Below, in pieces: positions 11,214 to 20,380 of a stretch of 64,000 nt of DNA; the first letter of the stretch is position 1; the number at the start of each line of letters is the position of its first letter. The DNA is from Leptospira fletcheri (GTDB taxonomy: Bacteria; Spirochaetota; Leptospiria; Leptospirales; Leptospiraceae), in NCBI RefSeq assembly GCF_004769195.1, contig NZ_RQET01000004.1, forward strand, positions 1,336,602 to 1,400,601. Reading direction: 5' to 3'. The notes beneath the pieces were generated by a model. The model had not been told where the DNA came from and did not search any database. It saw only the letters and a list, made by a program, of their open reading frames with translations. The translations under genes and the position numbers were made by a program.

Positions 11214-14200
11214 ATGAAACGCTTGGAAAAAAAGAAAATCGCCTTCAGCAATCCTTTAGTTCTTTTGTTTCTGCTCGCCGCCTTGGCTCTGTCCTGTGCC
11301 GGTAAAAAATCCGGGGGCGGAGTGTTCGGTTCCCTTTTGGGTGCAATGGGGATCGTGACGGACCAAGGAGGAACCCTTCCTCAGGGAGTGAGTAGTAGCG
11401 TGTATTCCGCTTTGGATACCCCTACTTCTCTTCCCGCGAATTTCGGCAATAACGGACCGAGCGCGATTCTTTTCATCAGTTCTTATACCAACGTGAACCG
11501 TTATAAAAGTCTGGAAATCCGTTTTTCCAAATCCATGAACCAGGCTACCGTGCAGTCCGACCTTTCCATCGTGAACGGAAGCAACGTAGCTCTTCCGGGA
11601 CCGGGAAAAGGGGGAATCTTCCATTGGGCTTCCGGAACGAGATTGATCTTCGATCCGTACAAGGAGCTGGCCGCAAACACGACCTATACGCTGACCCTCA
11701 CCGCGAATTCGGCCACTTCTTCCGGAACCGCTTTGCTTCCTTACCAAATCCAGTTCACCACCGAGCCGGATTATTTCGTTACTTCCACCGGTACTGCCGG
11801 CGCGTATACCAACGTCGCCTTAGGTTGGGGGAACTCCGGCGGAAAGGACATCACGTTTCCGACGAACGCGCATCTTTATGTAAATAGCAGTTTTACGAAT
11901 CCGATTTCAGGCGCGAACCCGATCCAGTCCATCACCTTGAATCACATGGGTTCCACGGATCAGTACACGCTCTGTACGGGAACCTGTTCCATGTCTTCTC
12001 CGCTGGTTTCCAATCTAGATCTGATCGCCGATGCGCGTCTAACTTCCACTCCCGGGCTTTATGTGTTTACCGGAGGGAACTCCTACTATTATCAGATTAC
12101 CACCGCAAGCGGAGAGGTTTTCAATCGTTACTTCTCCTTTAATTACGGTGCGGTAAATACCAATCCGTATGGGCTTCTTACCGGGGTTTCTACCACCGTG
12201 ATGGACCAGGCCCAGACGATGCTTCTGTTCGGTCAGATCCTGCAAAAGTTCGCGCACGCGGACTTTAAGATCGGAGGAATGAGCTTCAACGATTTTGCCG
12301 GAAATCCTTCTACGAATAGTGCGGCGACTCTTTCGTCCAGATGTATCAACTACTACCAGGGCCAGATCACCTACGTCCGGAATTATGGGGATAATTCCGG
12401 ACAGTACGGGGACGGGTATTGCGGTGGAAATCCGAACGGGGGAGCGTTTAACGTAGTGGCCAGCGTGTTAGGTCTCGGAAACCTTCCGATGTATTTGGAC
12501 GTGTTCATTCCCGGCATCTCGATTCCTCCTACGGCTCCGGATGGAACGGCGAATATTACGGATTCCTTTTATGTTACCGGAAACGGATCGATCGGGATAG
12601 ATATCTTTGGCGAATATTCCGTGATCGATCTGGCCGTCATCGGTTTGACCCATGATTGTACCGTGCTCGCATGTCTCATCGGTAACAATCAGGATTTCTA
12701 TTTTACGACGAATTCCACGGTAAACGGGAGCGGCCCGTATACTCCGAGATTAGCGAGAGCGAAGGCAACGACCTGGTTCGATACGAGCGGAAATATCAAC
12801 GTTCAGATCAACCGTTACACTAGCGGAAGTCCTTCTCCCAACGGAGTCTATCCTTTCGATCCGAACGATCCGATCACCGGGAACTTCTACGTGTCGGAAT
12901 GGTGGCAGAACCTGAACACCGCTTCCATGAGCCTGCAAGGTTCCACCAGCGGTTTGGGATCTTTCTTGGGGCCGATCACGAACATGATCGCTTCGAACGC
13001 CGTTCCCCAGGTGACTCCGTCCATCACCCAAGCGCTTCTTACGGACATCGTGGAAAGGGTTTCCGTAAATGCGTTGAATGCAGTGCTGCAATCCTTGAAC
13101 AATCCTGGGTTGGAGCTGGACCTTCCGAGTTACCTTCCTGCTCCGCTCGCGAATTTCCCTTTGATTCTTTCTCTTCAGGTCGCTTCGGATGCGGCAGTTC
13201 AATCTTCCGGATCCAACAAAGGAATCGTGGCCTCCGCGAATGTAGCTTTGGTGGCAAAATCCAGCTCCCGCTTGGCTTCCACAAACGCGAATTACCATGG
13301 TCATAATGCTGCCGTGGGATTCGTAAGCACTGCTCCTTCCGGAACTGCCGGAACCACCGCGATCCAAAATGCGAAGAACTACCTATTCGGGCAAAGCAAT
13401 GCAACCCCGGGCTTACTCTTGGGACTCAGCGCGGATACGGTCACTCAAGCAGCCTATAGTCTTTGGCAGAACGGGGCTTTTAACCTGGGTTTGAATGCCG
13501 CATTCATCAACCAGATCCAAACGTATGCAGGAAACGGAGCCCTGTTCCAATTGACCAAGACACTGCTCCAAGCTTCGGCCATCATCAATATCCTGGCTCC
13601 TGGCTTTCCGAGTCTGACCGGTTTGAATCCATCCAACCCGACTCAGACCATCACGGTCAATGGTACGGACGGTGTGGAAATCGATCTTTGGGCCATCCAC
13701 GCGCCGAACGGAAGTCTGAAACCGGTTCCTTCCGGTTCCGCTATTCCGCAATTGGAGGTGAACTTCACCGATTTGGAATTGAGGATCTACGGAGTTCCCG
13801 CAAGCGGACCCAAGTACCTGATCAATACCGCAAGGGCTAGTTTTAAGGCTTTAGGCACCATCAAGTTCACTCCATTCGTTCAACCTACGGGAATCACCGG
13901 ATATAGCAACCTGAACGCATTGAGTCTGGTGGTCGATCCGGCCAGCATGTCGTATACATTGGATATCCTGGAAGGAAGCCAATACAATCCGTTCGGTATC
14001 GATCCGCAAGGGGTGTTGACGGTCGTGAATCCGTTGATTCCTTCCCTGATCATTCCTTTGGTAAATAATATCCTGGGACAGATTCCATTGCCATCGAAGG
14101 CGGGATTGGCAACTCTGACCAACCCGACTAATTCGGCGCAAACCTGTAATCTGAATACGACTACGGACAAGATCAAACTGTTGACCCAACCGATCCCGAG

Positions 14201-14288
14201 CACACAGACGTATCCGTTCCTGTTCGCGGGGCTACAGTTCCAAGGGGCCTACGCGACCAACCCAGGGTCCACCATCACCTGTCCGTAA
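11214..14288 (+). CDS. Large lipoprotein with an N-terminal bacterial Ig-like (Big_5 type) domain
   Basis: 1024 residues from ATG 11214, which has GAGAGAGGG upstream; ATG 11193, overlapping the previous stop, is the alternative. The signal peptide LVLLFLLAALALSC ends in a lipobox. Residues ~85-190 resemble an SbsA-type Ig-like domain: LEIRFSKSMNQATVQSDLSI, then LIFDPYKELAANTTYTLTL and IQFTTEPD. Such domains are common in surface and adhesive proteins. The remaining ~830 residues are unassigned, with a hydrophobic stretch near residues 580-700. It is second in a two-gene unit with another giant lipoprotein, which suggests a shared envelope structure. Confidence 0.8.
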   Translation: MKRLEKKKIAFSNPLVLLFLLAALALSCAGKKSGGGVFGSLLGAMGIVTDQGGTLPQGVSSSVYSALDTPTSLPANFGNNGPSAILFISSYTNVNRYKSLEIRFSKSMNQATVQSDLSIVNGSNVALPGPGKGGIFHWASGTRLIFDPYKELAANTTYTLTLTANSATSSGTALLPYQIQFTTEPDYFVTSTGTAGAYTNVALGWGNSGGKDITFPTNAHLYVNSSFTNPISGANPIQSITLNHMGSTDQYTLCTGTCSMSSPLVSNLDLIADARLTSTPGLYVFTGGNSYYYQITTASGEVFNRYFSFNYGAVNTNPYGLLTGVSTTVMDQAQTMLLFGQILQKFAHADFKIGGMSFNDFAGNPSTNSAATLSSRCINYYQGQITYVRNYGDNSGQYGDGYCGGNPNGGAFNVVASVLGLGNLPMYLDVFIPGISIPPTAPDGTANITDSFYVTGNGSIGIDIFGEYSVIDLAVIGLTHDCTVLACLIGNNQDFYFTTNSTVNGSGPYTPRLARAKATTWFDTSGNINVQINRYTSGSPSPNGVYPFDPNDPITGNFYVSEWWQNLNTASMSLQGSTSGLGSFLGPITNMIASNAVPQVTPSITQALLTDIVERVSVNALNAVLQSLNNPGLELDLPSYLPAPLANFPLILSLQVASDAAVQSSGSNKGIVASANVALVAKSSSRLASTNANYHGHNAAVGFVSTAPSGTAGTTAIQNAKNYLFGQSNATPGLLLGLSADTVTQAAYSLWQNGAFNLGLNAAFINQIQTYAGNGALFQLTKTLLQASAIINILAPGFPSLTGLNPSNPTQTITVNGTDGVEIDLWAIHAPNGSLKPVPSGSAIPQLEVNFTDLELRIYGVPASGPKYLINTARASFKALGTIKFTPFVQPTGITGYSNLNALSLVVDPASMSYTLDILEGSQYNPFGIDPQGVLTVVNPLIPSLIIPLVNNILGQIPLPSKAGLATLTNPTNSAQTCNLNTTTDKIKLLTQPIPSTQTYPFLFAGLQFQGAYATNPGSTITCP

Positions 14289-14290
14289 CG

Positions 14291-14354
14291 CGTACGAGCA
14301 TCTCCGATTCGTTTCATCGAGTCGGTTAGTGCGAATTTGCGGATGCTCCGTACG
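14291..14354. terminator. Nested inverted repeat between convergent genes, probable bidirectional terminator
   Basis: The outer arms CGTACGAGCATC (14291-14302) and GGATGCTCCGTACG (14341-14354) pair with a one-base bulge; the inner arms CCGATTCG (14304-14311) and CGAGTCGG (14318-14325) pair with one G-U. It lies between the lipoprotein stop and the FecR-protein stop and reaches into the last codons of the latter. There is no long T run on either side. Confidence 0.5.
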
Positions 14355-15066
14355 TTTCGTCCATGGGAACCGGGTCCGATGCCGTCCATCCTTGCGGGAT
14401 GTGGCAGGACAGGCAGTTTTTTAAGGAGATGTTCTTCTTCATCATCTCTTTAAACGGGGGCATAGATTTGAACTTTATGATGATTCCCTCGTAGGAAGTC
14501 CTCTTGGGTTCTCCGCCTTCTCCGGAGTAATATCCTCCGAATCCTTTTTCCTGTACGGTTCCGTCCCCTTTTTCCCCGTTTCCAGTCAGGGCTACCTTTC
14601 CTTCGCAGGTGCAGAATCCGGAGTCCTTGGACTTAGGTTCGTAAAACGCCGAAAAGGAAGTACCTCTTACACCTGCCGTATTCGTAGGAGTGGAGACGTC
14701 GAATTTTTTTCCGTTCAAATTCACGACATGAAACCAAGCAAATCCGCTTAAGACGTTCATCTTTCCACCTTTGGCTTCCGAGTGGAGAGAGGAAAGTTTG
14801 AGCCTGGAATTCGGTAGAATTCGGAATTCGGAGCCTCTGTAAGCGACTGTCGCTTTGGATCCGTTTCCCGTGGAAAGGATGTCCCCTTCTCCCACCGGAT
14901 CTCCTTGCTTCAATCGAGCCCAAGGTCCGCTGCCCGCTTTCTGCAGTTGGACATTTCCTACCAAAAAAGCGATTCTGGCTTCTTGTTCCTTTTTCTCCTG
15001 GCTTAGAAGCACTAAAGAGCCGAGAGTCAATCCCAAAGAAATTGCGATCCATAGTTTGCGTTTCAT
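14326..15066 (-). CDS. FecR-domain protein with a C-terminal CxxCH motif
   Basis: 246 residues from ATG 15066 (MKRKLWIAISLGLTLGSLVLL), which gives a typical signal peptide or N-terminal anchor; an ATG 45 bases upstream would overlap the preceding gene. Residues ~30-175 are a FecR domain: ARIAFLVGNVQLQKAGSG, GDILSTGNGSKATVAYRGS, IRVLP-like FRILPNSRLKLSS, and TPTNTAGVRGTSFSAFYE. Unusually, the C-terminus has NCLSCH (Cys218, Cys221, His222), the covalent haem-attachment motif of c-type cytochromes, and a Cys-x-Cys pair at 152/154. Whether haem is bound is not known; no second haem-ligand Met is certain (Met235 is possible). It follows the barrel gene by 14 bases and is probably in its operon. 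Confidence 0.8.
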   Translation of the reverse strand: MKRKLWIAISLGLTLGSLVLLSQEKKEQEARIAFLVGNVQLQKAGSGPWARLKQGDPVGEGDILSTGNGSKATVAYRGSEFRILPNSRLKLSSLHSEAKGGKMNVLSGFAWFHVVNLNGKKFDVSTPTNTAGVRGTSFSAFYEPKSKDSGFCTCEGKVALTGNGEKGDGTVQEKGFGGYYSGEGGEPKRTSYEGIIIKFKSMPPFKEMMKKNISLKNCLSCHIPQGWTASDPVPMDETYGASANSH

Positions 15067-15080
15067 ACCGTTTTTCTCCG

Positions 15081-16520
15081 CTAAAATTCCACCGTCGTCC
15101 AAAACGCCCATTCCTTATCCAACTGGCCGTAAGACGAAATACCGATTCCGGTATTCGATGTGTATTGTCCTAAGTAATCCGCTTGGGTGCGGGCTAATCC
15201 GCTCTGGTCTATATATACTTGTTGGCGACTTCCGTTCACGTCCCGATTTCTCAATTCCGAATAGCCGACGGAAAGTTTGATCGTATCCGAAAGAATCCAT
15301 TCCACAAAAACGGAGCCCTTGCGGAAGGAAGTATGGGATTCGTAGCCTGAGGAACTCCTAACCGGAGTTCCCGCCACCTGGGACCAAGATGCGGAGTCGG
15401 GAACTCCGGGAAAAATTTGGGAAATCCTGGATCGGTCCGCCGACATGACTCCATTGTTTCCGGTTCCGCCTTCCATTCTCCCCACGATCTTGATAGAATC
15501 CCAAACCAAAGCCAACCAAGCATATCCCGCATCCCCCGTAGAGTCCACCCCCGGAGCCAAGGGCAGAGCGCTAGGGTGGGCCCGATCCACGATGGCGCCT
15601 CCGTTCTGCTTCTTCCAAATCCAGCCGATCCCGAAATTCAGGAATTTTCTCTTATCAAAGTCGGCTTCGACCGCATAGGATGTGCTTTGGAGGGCGCGAA
15701 GGTCCTTCCGTAGGATCGTAGACGGATTGTTATCCGAAGGCATACAGGTCGTTCCTTCGTTACAGTCCGTCCCGGCAGCACCCGCAAAGTTTGCGTTCCG
15801 GCTAAAGAAATGAAGGCCGAAGCGAGTGTCTTCGTCTATCTTCGGTTCGTACGAAATCCTGGAGGAAAGGTCTATCGCGGAGGAGTCCGTGTTTTGGCTC
15901 TGGCGATATCCTTCCCCGTTGGAGAGCATGACATGTGCGGAAAAAGCGTCCCATTTTCCGTTGGCTCCGAATCCGATGTCCGCAGGTGCTTGGGCGAACC
16001 CCAAACTTTCCAACGGGCCTTTGTCCACGTATCTCCACTGCCAGTAATTCTTCCATTGCGTATAGGTATGAGGAAGTTCCTGCATTCCGAATGTAAGGGA
16101 GTAGGTTCCCAGTTTGGTGTCCCAAGTCTTTCGGACGAGAGCGTGTCTGATCCCGAGAGTATAAGGATTCGATTTCGTTCCTCCGTCCGCCCGGGTACTC
16201 GAGGAGAATTGGCTGGCTCTCAGCAATTCCCCCCAAAGTTCCAAGCTGACTCCGGTTTCTTTCCATTCCTTATTGATCATTAATAAGGTCCATGGAGTGG
16301 AGAAGCCGGTCTCGTCGTTCGGATAGGCATTGGAGATACCGGACGCGCTGTCCCTGTATCTTTGGCCGTAGGAACCTGAGACGATTCCCCCCACCTTCAG
16401 ACCGTAGAATCCGTCCGGTTCGTCCTTTTTCGTGGTAACGATTTCTTCTGCATTCATAGCCGTCGAAACAAAGAACAGTAAGAACACGGACTTTAATCGA
16501 ATCGAGTTTCCTGCTTTCAA
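15081..16520 (-). CDS. Outer-membrane beta-barrel protein (porin-like)
   Basis: 479 residues with an N-terminal signal peptide (SVFLLFFVSTAMNAEE). The mature chain alternates polar and hydrophobic residues in short strands ending in Tyr, Trp or Phe (for example VSLELWGELLR, YSLTFGMQELPHTY, FRKGSVFVEWILSDTIKLSVGYSEL) and the last residue is Phe after WAFWTTVEF, the usual signal for outer-membrane insertion. No periplasmic plug or TonB box is visible. Substrate unknown. It is followed by the FecR-CxxCH protein and is divergent from the LytS-type kinase, with 220 bases between them for divergent promoters. Confidence 0.75.
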   Translation of the reverse strand: MKAGNSIRLKSVFLLFFVSTAMNAEEIVTTKKDEPDGFYGLKVGGIVSGSYGQRYRDSASGISNAYPNDETGFSTPWTLLMINKEWKETGVSLELWGELLRASQFSSSTRADGGTKSNPYTLGIRHALVRKTWDTKLGTYSLTFGMQELPHTYTQWKNYWQWRYVDKGPLESLGFAQAPADIGFGANGKWDAFSAHVMLSNGEGYRQSQNTDSSAIDLSSRISYEPKIDEDTRFGLHFFSRNANFAGAAGTDCNEGTTCMPSDNNPSTILRKDLRALQSTSYAVEADFDKRKFLNFGIGWIWKKQNGGAIVDRAHPSALPLAPGVDSTGDAGYAWLALVWDSIKIVGRMEGGTGNNGVMSADRSRISQIFPGVPDSASWSQVAGTPVRSSSGYESHTSFRKGSVFVEWILSDTIKLSVGYSELRNRDVNGSRQQVYIDQSGLARTQADYLGQYTSNTGIGISSYGQLDKEWAFWTTVEF

Positions 16521-16743
16521 GGGCGGCCCCCTAGATTCCCCGTCGAAGTTCGGCGAGGAAGGAAATTATTTTCCGATAACCTAATCGTAGTTCCGTTCTT
16601 CTGTCTACTAGACTTTGTCCAAAAAGTCCCGGTCCACATCATTTCCCGTTAAAATTCGCTTTTCGGAATCGAGGTTACATAGGGAGGAATAAACGGCAAA
16701 AAACGGAATCGACGGTAAATCGATTTGGGAAAGAAATTGGGAA

Positions 16744-17784
16744 ATGGGTAAGAAGATGGATTTTAGGATCCGGGCGTTCAAGATCGCTTTTTGGTTCACG
16801 GTCAATACCGTTCTTGGCACGATGAACTCCCTTTTGGTCGCTCACAATTCGCCTTCCCCGTTCTGGAAAGTTTTTTTGGCGACCCAAGTCACCACCCATT
16901 CCGTCTGTTCCATCGTCGAGTTTTCAGTAGAGTTCATCAACGGACGAAGGCTAGGGCCTTTTAGCACCGGCGCATTCTTAGTCCTCGCTTCCGGTTTCGC
17001 CGCCGTCTTCGGAGTCGCTGCGGGAGGAATTCTACACGCGATCCTATTGTCCGGGGAAGGCGTGGGAAGGAACCACGGAGGTTCCTACAATATTCTTCTC
17101 GGAAGTCTCATTCTGGCGCTATTCATCTCCTTTTTGGAAAAATCCATGCAGATGCTTATAGAGAGGAAAAAAAAGACGGAGAACGAACTGAAGGACATCC
17201 AATACAGGACCCTACAAAGCAGGATGGATCCGCATTATCTTTTCAACACGTTGAATACGGTCCACTCCCTCTTAGTGACGGATCCGGAAAAAGCGGACCA
17301 CGCGTTGATCCTTCTCGCGGACACGTATCGATTTCTTTGCGATCGGATATACGAAAGACTGATCCCTTTCGAAGAGGAGTGGAAATTTACCGTGGACTAT
17401 CTGGAATTGCAAAGGCTAAGGTTTTCGGATAACCTCACGATATGTACGACTCGGGATGGGGATTTTTCCAGATTGCGTATACCGCCGCTGACCCTCCAAC
17501 CTTTGGTGGAAAACAGTTTCAAACACGGATTGGAGCTGCTGTCCGAACCGGGAAGACTGGAATTATGCGCGCAAGCATTTGCGGGAAAAGTTCGCATTAC
17601 GGTAATCGATAATGGAAGAGAGTCTGTGAATGTGAGCGGAGTTTCCTTCGAAAGAAGAAAATCGGAATTTTCCCGCACTCTGGAAAATATACGATCCAGA
17701 TTGGAATACAATTTCGGAGCCGCAGCATTGGCTTTTAAGAAGAACTCCGGAAACAATATCCTACTTTTGGAATACGAGATCTGA
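16744..17784 (+). CDS. LytS-type sensor histidine kinase
   Basis: 346 residues. Three or four membrane segments lie in residues ~12-135 (AFKIAFWFTVNTVLG, AFLVLASGFAAVFGVAAGG, LLGSLILALFISFL). The kinase region has the LytS/YehU-family H box LQSRMDPHYLFNTLNTVHSLL with His164, then LIPFEEEWKFTVDYLELQRLRF and LQPLVENSFKHG (N box), and VIDNGR in the ATP-binding domain. The signal is unknown. Start ATG 16744, with ATG 16756 possible. The response regulator begins 2 bases after its stop, so the pair is one transcript. Confidence 0.9.
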   Translation: MGKKMDFRIRAFKIAFWFTVNTVLGTMNSLLVAHNSPSPFWKVFLATQVTTHSVCSIVEFSVEFINGRRLGPFSTGAFLVLASGFAAVFGVAAGGILHAILLSGEGVGRNHGGSYNILLGSLILALFISFLEKSMQMLIERKKKTENELKDIQYRTLQSRMDPHYLFNTLNTVHSLLVTDPEKADHALILLADTYRFLCDRIYERLIPFEEEWKFTVDYLELQRLRFSDNLTICTTRDGDFSRLRIPPLTLQPLVENSFKHGLELLSEPGRLELCAQAFAGKVRITVIDNGRESVNVSGVSFERRKSEFSRTLENIRSRLEYNFGAAALAFKKNSGNNILLLEYEI

Positions 17785-17786
17785 GA

Positions 17787-18527
17787 ATGACGTCGCCCAA
17801 ATACAAAGTACTCGTGATCGAGGACGAAGTTCCTGCGAGAGACCTGCTCCGAAAATATCTGGAAGATTGGGAAGATTGCGAGGTGGGAGGAATCGCTCGG
17901 ACGGGGATCCAGGCTTTGGATCTGCTGAAAAAGGGAGAATTCGATCTTGTTTTTTTGGACATCAATCTACCCGAAAAGACCGGATTGCAATTGCTGGAGG
18001 AGATGGGAGATCCGATTCCCGTTCTGATTTTTACCACCGCTTATCGCGAACACATGCTACGTGCCTTCGAAGTCGGTGCGTGCGACTATCTTCTGAAGCC
18101 CTATACCAAGGAACGATTCGACGCTTGCATGAGCCGTGCACTGGAGCAGCTCAAACTGCGTTCCCTGTCCAAGCTCGCAACTCCGGGAAATCCCGATCCG
18201 GTGTTGGTCTTCCGGGAAAAGGGACTCGTGCATCGAATTCTCTCTTCGGACGTTTTCTATCTGACCGCCAACGGAAAACACTCCATCCTTCATACGAAGA
18301 ACGGGGATTTCGAGACCCCTAAGTTGTTGGGAGATTTCGAGAAGGAACTGCCCGGGGAGGAATTTCTACGCATTCATAGAAAGTATATCGTGAACAAGAG
18401 TTACGTCGCAGCTACGAGATCCCAGCCGGGCGGGGCATATTCCCTTTTTTTAAAGAACGAAGATGAGACGAACCTGCCGGTGGGTCGGGAATTCACCGAC
18501 GGAATCAGGAAATTGTTTAAGAAATAA
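17787..18527 (+). CDS. LytTR-family response regulator
   Basis: 246 residues. The receiver domain (1-120) has acidic residues at VIEDE, the phosphoacceptor Asp58 in LVFLDINLPEKTG, and Lys104 in LLKPY. Residues ~145-246 form a LytTR DNA-binding domain (VHRILSSDVFYLTANGKHSIL, FLRIHRKYIVNKSYV, LPVGREFTDGIRKLF). LytTR regulators typically bind tandem imperfect direct repeats upstream of genes for envelope or secreted products. It is partnered with the kinase upstream; the divergent barrel/FecR-CxxCH unit is the natural candidate target, by position only. Confidence 0.92.
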   Translation: MTSPKYKVLVIEDEVPARDLLRKYLEDWEDCEVGGIARTGIQALDLLKKGEFDLVFLDINLPEKTGLQLLEEMGDPIPVLIFTTAYREHMLRAFEVGACDYLLKPYTKERFDACMSRALEQLKLRSLSKLATPGNPDPVLVFREKGLVHRILSSDVFYLTANGKHSILHTKNGDFETPKLLGDFEKELPGEEFLRIHRKYIVNKSYVAATRSQPGGAYSLFLKNEDETNLPVGREFTDGIRKLFKK

Positions 18528-18857
18528 GTTATAGACTTATCTGTCGAATTTTCGGCGATCCGTTTTTTCGGGAAAAGGTTATTTTGCCCTAATCCTTTCG
18601 GGATCGAATCGGCTAATCCTTAAGATGTAGATTAGGAAAGAAATTCTTAACTTCTTTTCATAAATAATCGTCATCGGTAAAAATTTTTCAAAACTTTAGT
18701 AAGCAGGAAGGGCGACACTGCGTCGTATTATTTTAAATTACCGATTCGGGTTTGCAACGATCAAGCCTCCAACTCTCGGGCACCACGGCGAACGGAAGCC
18801 GGTGCGAAAAGGAATTTGACCTAAATTCAGACGATTGTTGTTCGGAGGACAATGTTT
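18528..18857. other. Intergenic region with several short stem-loops
   Basis: About 330 bases between the LytTR gene and the small exported protein. It contains CTAATC/GATTAG arms around 18612-18638, and a compact hairpin GCACC-ac-GGC (18780-18789) pairing with GCC-GGTGC (18798-18805). I checked it against cobalamin, TPP, FMN and glycine riboswitch consensus from memory and found no match. It probably holds the leader of the small gene that follows. Confidence 0.4.
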
Positions 18858-19025
18858 ATGAAGAGATTTATGCTGGTGTTAAGTGTTTGGGTTCTTTGGT
18901 TGTATTCGGTTAGAGGATACTCCACCATGGGAAGTTTCAATTCGTATGAAGAATGCCAAGCAGCCACGAAAGCCGATGTTGCCGGAGTTCTCAAATGGAG
19001 AACCGAATGCAAGGAAGCAAAATAA
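18858..19025 (+). CDS. Small exported protein, 55 residues
   Basis: A short gene with a strong ribosome binding site: GGAGGA (18844-18849), 8 bases before ATG 18858 (ATG 18852 is too close to it). The product starts MKRFMLVLSVWVLWLYSVRG, a signal peptide or membrane anchor, followed by a ~33-residue tail with two cysteines (SYEECQAATKADV and TECKEAK) that could form one disulfide. A strong terminator follows after 19 bases. No family recognised. The combination of start signal, hydrophobic leader, paired cysteines and terminator supports a real gene. Confidence 0.65.
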   Translation: MKRFMLVLSVWVLWLYSVRGYSTMGSFNSYEECQAATKADVAGVLKWRTECKEAK

Positions 19026-19044
19026 TATAGGTCAATTGATTCCT

Positions 19045-19074
19045 AAAAAAGGCGCCCTTAAAGGACGCCTTTTC
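19045..19074. terminator. Bidirectional terminator between the small exported protein gene and glyA
   Basis: AAAAGGCG (19047-19054) pairs with CGCCTTTT (19066-19073), with an inner CCTT/AAGG stem. It has an A run on one side and T run on the other, so it can end both the small gene (plus) and glyA (minus). Confidence 0.8.
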
Positions 19075-19099
19075 CATTTCTCTTCTTTTCTTTTTTTCC

Positions 19100-20347
19100 C
19101 TATTCCAATCTAAATCGATCCATCGGAAATTGCTGAGCGATTTCTTTGATTCCACCTTTGACTTTTTCCCCATTTTTGGAATCTTCCGGATGGTCCAGAA
19201 AGTCGCAGATCAGATGTCCCACTTTTTCCATGTCGGCGGGCTTGAGTCCGCGAGTGGTGAGCGCAGGAGTTCCTAAACGAATCCCGGAAGCCACTGCCGG
19301 AGGATTTTTATCGAAAGGGATCGCGTTTTTGTTCACGGTGACGCCGATCTCATCCAATCCGTCTGCGGCTTGGGTTCCGGTCAGTCCTTTGACGGAAACG
19401 TCTAGTAGGACCAGGTGATTGTCCGTTCCTCCGCTCACTACGCGGAAGCCCCGTTTTACAAAGACTTCGGCCAGGACTTTCGCATTTGCCATTACGGTTT
19501 GGATGTACGTTTTGTATTCCGGCTGGAGAGCTTCTCCGAACGCCACCGCTTTGGCCGCGATGACATGCATGAGAGGGCCCCCTTGGATTCCGGGGAAAAC
19601 CCTGGAATTCAGCACTTTTTCGTTTTCCGAGTTGGAAAGAATGAGACCTCCTCTCGGACCGCGAAGCGTCTTATGAGTGGTGGTCGTTACGTAATCGAAA
19701 ATTCCGACGGGAGAAGGGTGGTTTCCGGTGGAGACCAGGCCTGAAATATGGGCGATGTCCGCCATCAATTTGGCGCCTACGCTCTTCGCAATCTCTCCGA
19801 ATTTCGCGAAGTCTATGGTCCTGGGATACGCGGAAGCTCCCGCTACGATCAATTTCGGTTTGTGCTCTTTCGCAAGACTCGCGATCGAATCGTAGTCGAT
19901 GGTTTCCGTTTTCGGATCCACTCCATACGGAATAGGACGGTAATACCTACCGCTGATGTTTACGGGAGAGCCGTGAGTCAAATGTCCTCCATGAGCCAGG
20001 TTCATTCCTAAAAAGGAATCCCCCGGTTCCAGAGTGGCAAGGAAGACGGCCATATTCGCCTGGGCTCCCGAATGGGGTTGGACGTTCGCGTATTCAGCTC
20101 CGAAGAGTTTTTTTGCCCTTTCGATCGCGACGGATTCCACAGCGTCCGCGTTTACGCATCCGTTATAATATCTTTTGCCGGGATATCCTTCCGCATACTT
20201 ATTCGTAAGAGTGGAACCGTACGCTTCCAGCACGGCGCGGGAAACGAAGTTTTCGGAGGCGATCATTTCCAGGTTTTCTTCCTGGCGTTTGTCTTCCGCC
20301 TGAAGCGCTTTAAAGATTTCTGGGTCCTGTTCTGGAAGATATTTCAT
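19100..20347 (-). CDS. glyA: Serine hydroxymethyltransferase
   Basis: 415 residues, full family length. It interconverts serine and glycine with tetrahydrofolate, the main one-carbon source. Motifs: [49 protein letters not shown] and the PLP-binding [13 protein letters not shown] with Lys226. The gene is preceded, on the minus strand, by the lipoate ligase-like gene (34-base gap) and the rhomboid gene; all three may share a transcript. Confidence 0.98.
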   Translation of the reverse strand: MKYLPEQDPEIFKALQAEDKRQEENLEMIASENFVSRAVLEAYGSTLTNKYAEGYPGKRYYNGCVNADAVESVAIERAKKLFGAEYANVQPHSGAQANMAVFLATLEPGDSFLGMNLAHGGHLTHGSPVNISGRYYRPIPYGVDPKTETIDYDSIASLAKEHKPKLIVAGASAYPRTIDFAKFGEIAKSVGAKLMADIAHISGLVSTGNHPSPVGIFDYVTTTTHKTLRGPRGGLILSNSENEKVLNSRVFPGIQGGPLMHVIAAKAVAFGEALQPEYKTYIQTVMANAKVLAEVFVKRGFRVVSGGTDNHLVLLDVSVKGLTGTQAADGLDEIGVTVNKNAIPFDKNPPAVASGIRLGTPALTTRGLKPADMEKVGHLICDFLDHPEDSKNGEKVKGGIKEIAQQFPMDRFRLE

Positions 20348-20380
20348 CGGGTCCTCGGTAGGATTTGTGGCCGGCCGGAT

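Noticed and set aside
18660..18850. Possible riboswitch before the small exported protein
   Set aside because: There are stem-loops, but they do not fit any riboswitch consensus I could recall (cobalamin, TPP, FMN, glycine).
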